Shown in pieces: positions 57,921 through 64,000 of a stretch of DNA of 64,000 bases. The notes beneath the pieces were generated by a model. It was not told where the DNA came from. It searched no databases and saw only the letters and a list, made by a program, of their open reading frames with translations. Source of the stretch: Bradysia coprophila (lineage: Eukaryota > Arthropoda > Insecta > Diptera > Sciaridae); contig NW_023503409.1 of assembly GCF_014529535.1 (NCBI RefSeq), positions 8,680,390 through 8,744,389 on the forward strand. Direction: 5' to 3'. Position 1 is the first letter of the stretch. The number at the start of each line of letters is the position of its first letter. The translations under genes were made by a program, and so were the position numbers.

Positions 57921-60262
57921 TAAAACCACAAGTGAATCGAATAACAAAACCAACAAAACAACAAACAAAAATAATAATTAATTTTTCAACAATGAAACCT
58001 ATTATTACGAATTAATAAGCAACAAGCAGCCATTAAAAGCGCGGTTAAATGAAAATTATCTAAAAACAAATTTATAACAAGAAAGAAAACAAAACAAGAA
58101 AAATCTAGCTTAGACACACACCAATCAATCATTACATTTGCAATCATTATGAATATCAAATCTTTTGCTAATTTGAAGAAAAAATGAAAACAAATTATGG
58201 GCACACACCAAATGTATTAACGACAAACTATTTTAACCTCTTCCAATTGTTAGTAAAGCAGAGTTAATTGAAATTTAAAAATTTAGCCATTCAATGCCGA
58301 GTGACGACGACGGTGGTAAATCGTTGGCGCACACAGAGGTCTATAAAAATGATAGAAATGTTAAGATCGTAGGGTTGTAGGTTTTAGACTAGCGAGATAT
58401 TCAGCACAATAATCATTTCCATTTGGTTGTTATCTTTTCACATTGCAATGCCTGTTGTGAGGCTCATCTTATATGGTCCAATGAAACTGATTGAAGAAAA
58501 AAAAAAATCAGAATTCTGAAGACTTAACGATAAACTGGTTTTAGGGTGAACGGGATTAGAGTGCAAAGCATGGGCTTACTAACGGTCGGTATATTTTTCG
58601 TGGCAATTTTATTTTGTCTGGTCAAGGGTTGTTTCGCTTTAGTTACCAGCTCTAGAAGAAATTTCGGAGTTCAATAGCCGAGTGGGTCAGTTTACAAAGA
58701 AAAATATCCAAAACAATGGTTTCCCGAACATATTCAAAATATCATTTTTTACTGCCCGATGTTATTATACCAATAGTTATTTACACGATAAGGGGAAAGT
58801 GATTTTTTTTTTCGATGAGTATCCAGTTGCAACCCGAGCCGACGGCGAAACACTTTCCTCGAATTATGTACAAAACTTTTCATGCCGAGGCTGGCGAAAG
58901 TTGATTTATATTTTTTAGCGGACGAAAGTAGAGCTATTTTCGCTCCAAGGCATGAAAAATCGTTCTCTACGGACAATCAATATGCTCTGATCATTTGAAA
59001 TTAAAACGTTAACATCATGACATATCATTTTCAGTCACGTTATGCCATTACGGTAATGGAATCCTTTCTCCTTAGCATTTATCAACAAAAAATAAAATTA
59101 GTTTCAAAGTAACTCGGCCAATTTGCAGAAATAAATATCGTTAAAATCAGAATATCTATTAGACCTTGTTGTTGTTAAAGTGGGGGTAGGATGATACGAG
59201 TTTTGTATACGTTCGTTTAGTGCAACCAATATTTTTATTGTTTTTTATTTTTGGAAATTTTATGATGTAACTGGTGTTCAATAATGGTGGAAGTGTGAGC
59301 CGTGTGGCCAATGGATTTGGGTTGTAAACATTTCCACTGACATTAAACTTATGTAAAGTCGTTGAGTGTAACCGAGTTATAAATGGTTTTTAAGGCACTA
59401 GATGTGTAGACTGTCACTCAGGGCCTGAGTCCGAGTGTGACAATACACAACGTGTGACTAAAAAAGCATTCATTACCGAGTTACATACAACGTTTTTCTC
59501 AAAAAAGCCAACGAAATTTAAAACGTTTCGTCACTGAGTTGAGAAAAGATTCTTTTTTTAACATCGTCCACTTCTTTCATTCCCACATGCTCTAACTCTA
59601 CAATTTTTACGCTTGAAATTAAATTAATTTTACAATGAAGAAGTGTTTGTTTGAGTTCAATTAAAAGTATTTCGAATTTCGGATTCTTCAGGCAAAGTAG
59701 TGTGTGATGTGTCAAATCAATGACAAATTGAGTAAAGTAAAAAAAGAAAATTAAAACAAAAAATTATGTTGGATCGGCCTTGAAAATAAAACACAACAAA
59801 AATTCGGTATAAAAATGATTATTATAAATATACGAAAAATTATGAAGTTAATTAATTAAATAAAAAGACAAAACAAAGAAACGGTAAACGGATGTGGTTT
59901 CTATTTAGCAAAAACGTTAATAATAGTCGGAGTAGGAGCCATTTTCACAATATACTGCACTTTCCACATTACCAACTCTTTTCCCTATTTTAACAACCAA
60001 GATGCAAAACTCCGCTTAGGAAGAAATGGTTATTTGGATCACAAGGGACGAAAGTAAAAAAAATTCAACCGTGTGCGAAGTTTGCAGCCCGTGGCCGAAG
60101 GCAACTGATGAAATTTACCGAAATAAGCTGAAATATGCGGGGGACCAGGGGGCGGCAGCCCCCTGGTAAAAGAAAAATTTATAAATTATTGGCAACGTTC
60201 TTTTCTATCACAACAATCACAGTGATCACAACGACACCAGACGGAACACATGTTGTTGCTGT
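57921..60262. other. ORP9-like 3' UTR and intergenic sequence
   Basis: A- and AC-rich sequence after the stop is likely 3' UTR. A further relative of the hairpin units lies near 58760-58980 (ATAGTTATTTACACGATAAG, TTTCATGCCGAGG...CCAAGGCATGAAAA). Another partial unit is at about 60024-60110 (GAAATGGTTATTTGGATCAC). No gene recognised. Confidence 0.6.
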
Positions 60263-60266
60263 CATT

Positions 60267-61042
60267 TACTTTTCATGCTTCGGGGCCGAAAATGAGGGCA
60301 ATTTTTCGAATTTTCTCGGGTTTCCGGCCCTCTGCATGAAAACTCACATGTGCACCTGTTTGGGACGGTTGATTTGAGGCACTTTCGCTTGTAAGCCTCA
60401 CTTCGTTCGGCCTACAATCCGCGAAATTGTCTAAAATCAATCGTCCAAAACAGGTACACAAATGACTATTCGCATCCTCGTTTGAGGGGCGAAAGTACTT
60501 TCGCTCCTCTGTTGGGAGGCGAAAGTATTTTCGCACCTCTTGTGATGACGTGGCCAACTGAGAGTTGAATTTTTATACTTTCGCATCTCATTCGGGAAGC
60601 GAAAATTACAACTTTCGTAGTTGGTGTAATGAAATGGTTATTTGTGTACCTGTTTTGGACGATTGATTTTAGGCAATTTCGCGGATTGTAGGCCGAACGA
60701 AGTGAGGCTTACAAGCGAAAGTGCCTTAAATCAACCGTCCCAAACAGGTGCACATGTAAGTTTTCATGCAGAGGGCCGGAAACCCGAGAAAATTCGAAAA
60801 ATTGCCCTTATTTTCGGCCCCGAAGCATGAAAATCAAATTTTCATGCTTCGGGGCCGAAAATGAGGGCAATTTTTCGAATTTTCTCGGGTTTCCGGCCCT
60901 CTGCATGAAAACTCACATGTGCACCTGTTTGGGACGGTTGATTTAAGGCACTTTCGCTTGTAAGCCTCACTTCGTTCGGCCTACAATCCGCGAAATTGCC
61001 TAAAATCAATCGTCCAAAACAGGTACACAAATGACTATTGTA
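60267..61042. repeat. Hairpin-unit cluster with a ~410-bp near-perfect palindrome
   Basis: A and B units lie at 60267-60342 and 60352-60460 (+). An inverted B-A pair (60641-60833) then faces an A-B pair (60838-61023) around a centre near 60836. The arms (about 60630-60835 and 60837-61042) differ at only about two positions that I can see. Both arms contain the same 62-codon open frame, an effect of the symmetry. Units end in CAAATGACTATT or begin GGTTATTTG. Confidence 0.85.
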
Positions 61043-61440
61043 AATGTTTCAAAATAAAATATTGCTGCGAAGACGTCATTTACATGCTACATGCGTCGAA
61101 AATTGTACTTTTCGTGTTTCAAGCACTACTTTTAACGCCCTCAGCATATAATATATATTACACACTTGTCACGAAGAAGTCAAGGCTTGCCGAGACTGAT
61201 AGTTACAAGTGTGTACTCTATTCTATCACATAAGCGAAAACGAGACAACAACATAGAACATTTTTTGAATTAAACTTCTAGTTAAGTAATTTTGACATCC
61301 GAACATCGCGCGTATTACATAACTCGTGATGAAAATGAAAAGTATCGTTTATCGACCTCGGCTCCTCCTCGTATCAACACGAAAACTCTTTTCATCTTTT
61401 TAATTAATAACTCTTTTTTTGTATCTAATGCTCATTTATT
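61043..61440. other. Short intergenic stretch
   Basis: I see no gene; a TATAATATATATTA run at about 61147-61160 is low-complexity. Confidence 0.5.
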
Positions 61441-61466
61441 TTTTTCGAAAACATCATAAATTCAAT

Positions 61467-62290
61467 TCATTGTTTTCCTCGAACAAGCCAATATAGTTTC
61501 GAAAATAATTCTTCCTCGTCCGGGCAGATTTTTTTTAGGTCTTCGATTTCTTTCTTCAGTCCAGGGCATTGCATATGTTCTGACGTTTGGTCTTCTTTTT
61601 CACCGAACTTGCAAAGTGGGGAGGGTACTAATTTCATTCGATGCAAATGTTTGGAAAGTAGATCGTGTCCCGTTAGTTTTCGAAAATTTGCAACATACGT
61701 CTGCCTAACATTCGATCGCACAATCTTCGGGTTGATCATCGACCATGTTTTCCCTTCGGACAATTCGGTATTGCTTTTCGTGATTGCATTCCGTACTGTC
61801 TGCTTGATCAATGTTTTGTTCGCGTTGTATTCCATGTTGCGTAATTTTGATTGTTTTTTATTCGTGAACTTCGGAACTTTATTCGGCAAATTTAACTCGT
61901 ATTTCCGGTGTAATTGTTCAATTTTATTAATGAATATTTCGATTTAAGACGTTGTTCGGTTGTAATAATGAAATTGTTCCATAAGTTGTTCGGGGTCTTT
62001 ATAATTCTTTGATATAATTTCAAAGCTGCTTCTTCTCTGGAGAATTGCAATGTTTTTACATCGGCGAACATTTCCATTGACGTAATCGGTGTAAATTTCA
62101 CTCCACCACAAATCGTCCTCAATGCCTTGTTTTGTACTATTTCGAGTTGTTTGTTGACTGAATCACTAGCTGTTATATCAGTAATTCTTCTCCGTACGTG
62201 AGGACTGGGTGAATGTACATATTGTAAGTCAGCAGCAATGTGTCTCTCGATGTTCCCCACATTAATAGCTCTAACCTCAACTGAATGCAA
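61467..62290 (-). pseudogene. LINE ORF2 C-terminal fragment
   Basis: The minus strand encodes LEIVQNKALRTICGGVKFTP, then after a frame change near 61900-61930 QLHRKYELNLPNKVPKF, SDVRQTYVANFRKLTGHDLL-like sequence, SKHLHRMKLVPSPLCKFG and EDQTSEHMQCPGLKKE. This is the usual C-terminus of jockey-like or related LINE ORF2 proteins, including the terminal Cys/His cluster. No RT domain is upstream, so the copy is truncated. Confidence 0.75.
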
Positions 62291-62355
62291 ATGTTTTGAA
62301 CTCAGCTCAAAATAAGTTTTAATTTTTTGTGGTTTTATTTCTTTTCAATATTCAT

Positions 62356-63984
62356 TCCTTAAAAATATAAAATCGAAAAGTGACCCGAAGTTCCAATCTA
62401 AGCGAGTTCTACTTGATGCTCTACCAATAATCGGTGCGATATTCGCCGATGTCGTCAACTCATCGATAGAATTTGCAATTTGCCCAGAAAAATGGAAAAA
62501 AGCGATGGTTTCTCCGATTCCTAAGATTACTGGAACTGTAAAGTGTGAAGAATTCAGACCCGTAAACACACTACAAATATATGAAAAGTATTGGAAGACG
62601 CAATTAAAGAATACCTGGAAATGCATGTAGAGCTGAATGAAATAATTATCGAAGAGCAATCAGGATTTAGAGCACGGCATTCATGTGAGACAGCACTGAA
62701 CATTGTACTAATGAACTGGAAGGAGGAAATAGCAAAAGGAAAAATTATTGTTGCAATTTTTCTGGACCTGAAACGCGCCTTTGAGACAATCTACAGGAAT
62801 AAGCTTTTACGGAAGTTGGAGCAGCTGGGGATCAAAGGACGAGAATTGGAATGGATGAGGAGTTATTTGGCGCAGAGGACTCAAGCAACGAAGTTCGGAG
62901 GAGCAACGTCGTCGGAATCTGCAGTGGAAATAGGCCTGCCACAAGGATCCAAGCTAGCCGCTTTACTATTCTTGCTTTACATCAATGACATCAAAACCTG
63001 CTTACTACACTTAATGATCATGTTATTCGCTGATGACACGTTACTGTATTACAGTGGTGATAATATAAAGGACATTGAAATAAAAGTGAACGAAGACCTG
63101 GAAAGAGTGAATAAATGGCTGAATGTAAACAAACTTAAACTAAATGTTCAAAAGACTAAACTTATAGTGATAACAATGGACGAAGAAAGAGAATATGATA
63201 TAGACGTTAATGTTTTTACATTGAAGTATCTAGGTATGATGATTAACTCGAATCTGAAAATGAAGAGTCATCACGAATATCTGTGTAAAAAAGTAGCTAA
63301 AAAGATTGGTTTTTTCGCGCGTATCAGCAACAAGCTATCCATCGAGATTCGAGAATAGAATCAAAGTGTACAAATCGATAATAGCACCCCATTTCGAATA
63401 CTGCTCCTCAATACTATCATCACTTGACGTGGGAGAATTTGACCAAATGCAAAAGCTCCAGAACAGAGCAATGAGAATAATTTTGAGATGTAAAACAGAT
63501 ACGAGTGTTAACTTAATGCTGGACACGCTGAAATGGATGAACGTCAAACAAAGAATTTGGTACAGAACCATGATGGTGGTCTATCAGTTAAAGCACAGGT
63601 TGTTACCAAATTACCTATCAAACAAAGTGAATTACGTCGGAGACTCAAACCCTTACAACGTTCGAAACGCAACGGATTTCAGACTGAACAATGACGTAAG
63701 GCAACGCACTTCAAGCAAAAGTGCTATTTATGACAGCTGCCAAATAGAGTACTTTTTGTCCAACTCTTTTTACAGTGTAAAATTTTGCATGGAGCACTGT
63801 CAAGTTTAAGTACCCTATTTAGAGTGCCACTTTTGCTTGAAGTGCGTTGCGTAAGGCAATCAAAATTCTACGAGGGACTAAAAATGTTTAACGAGCTACC
63901 AATGGACATCAAAATGGCGAACGATTCAATAATGTTTAAGAGACTGTTGAGTGAGTACATGAAAACAAAGTTTATAATGAGATG
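62356..63984 (+). pseudogene. LINE reverse transcriptase (jockey/CR1-like), degenerate
   Basis: The frame opens with SKRVLLDALPIIGAIFADVV and WKKAMVSPIPKITG, shifts near 62588, then gives EEQSGFRARHSCETALN, VAIFLDLKRAFETI, GLPQGSKLAALLFLLYIND and the catalytic FADD in MLFADDTLLY, then thumb-like KLNVQKTKLIV. A second frameshift near 63345 leads to RIKVYKSIIAPHFEYCSS and LQNRAMRIILRCKTDTSV. A 146-bp MITE interrupts it at 63705-63850, after which SKFYEGLKMFNELPMDIKMA runs to the stop. No endonuclease domain precedes, so it is 5'-truncated. Two frameshifts make it inactive. Confidence 0.85.
63705..63850. mobile_element. MITE in the LINE, 146 bp, 9-bp target duplication
   Basis: CGCACTTCAAGCAAAAGTG at the left is mirrored at the right (CACTTTTGCTTGAAGTGCG, plus TTGC). 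GTAAGGCAA occurs at 63696-63704 and 63851-63859. Taking out the element and one repeat joins the LINE frame as NDVRQ-SKFYEG. Confidence 0.85.
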
Positions 63985-64000
63985 ACCGATGAAAATAATA

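Noticed and set aside
60642..61030. Two identical 62-codon open frames on opposite strands
   Set aside because: They are the two arms of one palindrome and show no protein-family likeness.
1..64000. tRNA or rRNA genes
   Set aside because: I saw no cloverleaf with A and B boxes and no rRNA core sequences by eye; a tRNAscan or Infernal run would be decisive.

Overview
Eukaryotic, AT-rich DNA with short GT-AG introns and many small inverted-repeat transposons. The genes are insect genes: two fatty acyl-CoA reductases, three gustatory-receptor-type chemoreceptor genes, a secreted ML/NPC2-like lipid-binding protein, an ELOVL-type fatty-acid elongase and an ORP9-type oxysterol-binding-related protein. 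The compact exons and repeat content would fit a fly of the lower Diptera (fungus-gnat-like), but the species is inference only.

Layout. 1-9477: no coding exon recognised; repeats, including a hAT-type MITE with an 8-bp target duplication and a ~0.9-kb foldback. 9487-16436 (+): ten-exon fatty acyl-CoA reductase FAR-1, with a 4.7-kb intron holding nested MITEs. 16.4-19.65 kb: intergenic with two inverted-repeat elements. 19.65-24.56 kb: chemoreceptor Gr-1 (-), broken by a retroelement fragment and accompanied by two more fragments of the same family. 24636-26307 (+): NPC2-like gene whose TATA box adjoins one of those fragments. 26.3-32.0 kb: repeat block. 32084-33843 (+): three-exon FAR-2. 35334-37722 (-): Gr-2, lacking its last exon. 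39939-43443 (+): Gr-3, nearly complete, with the Gr signature at its C-terminus. 46000-57920 (+): ORP9-like gene of 14 exons; its first intron contains the whole ELOVL gene (47049-48751, -). 57.9-64 kb: repeats, a ~410-bp palindrome and two degraded LINEs.

Five genes act in lipid reduction, elongation, binding or transfer; the three receptors are a local tandem family in different states of decay. Exon boundaries were placed by hand from reading frame, splice sites, intron phase and paralogue comparison. Phases close exactly for FAR-1, FAR-2, NPC2-like, ELOVL and ORP9-like. The most striking signals are a retroelement insertion in Gr-1 whose 12-bp duplication restores the frame when removed, the NPC2-like core promoter adjoining a retroelement relic, and a recurring set of hairpin units joined at a near-constant AAATAACTATT-like junction.
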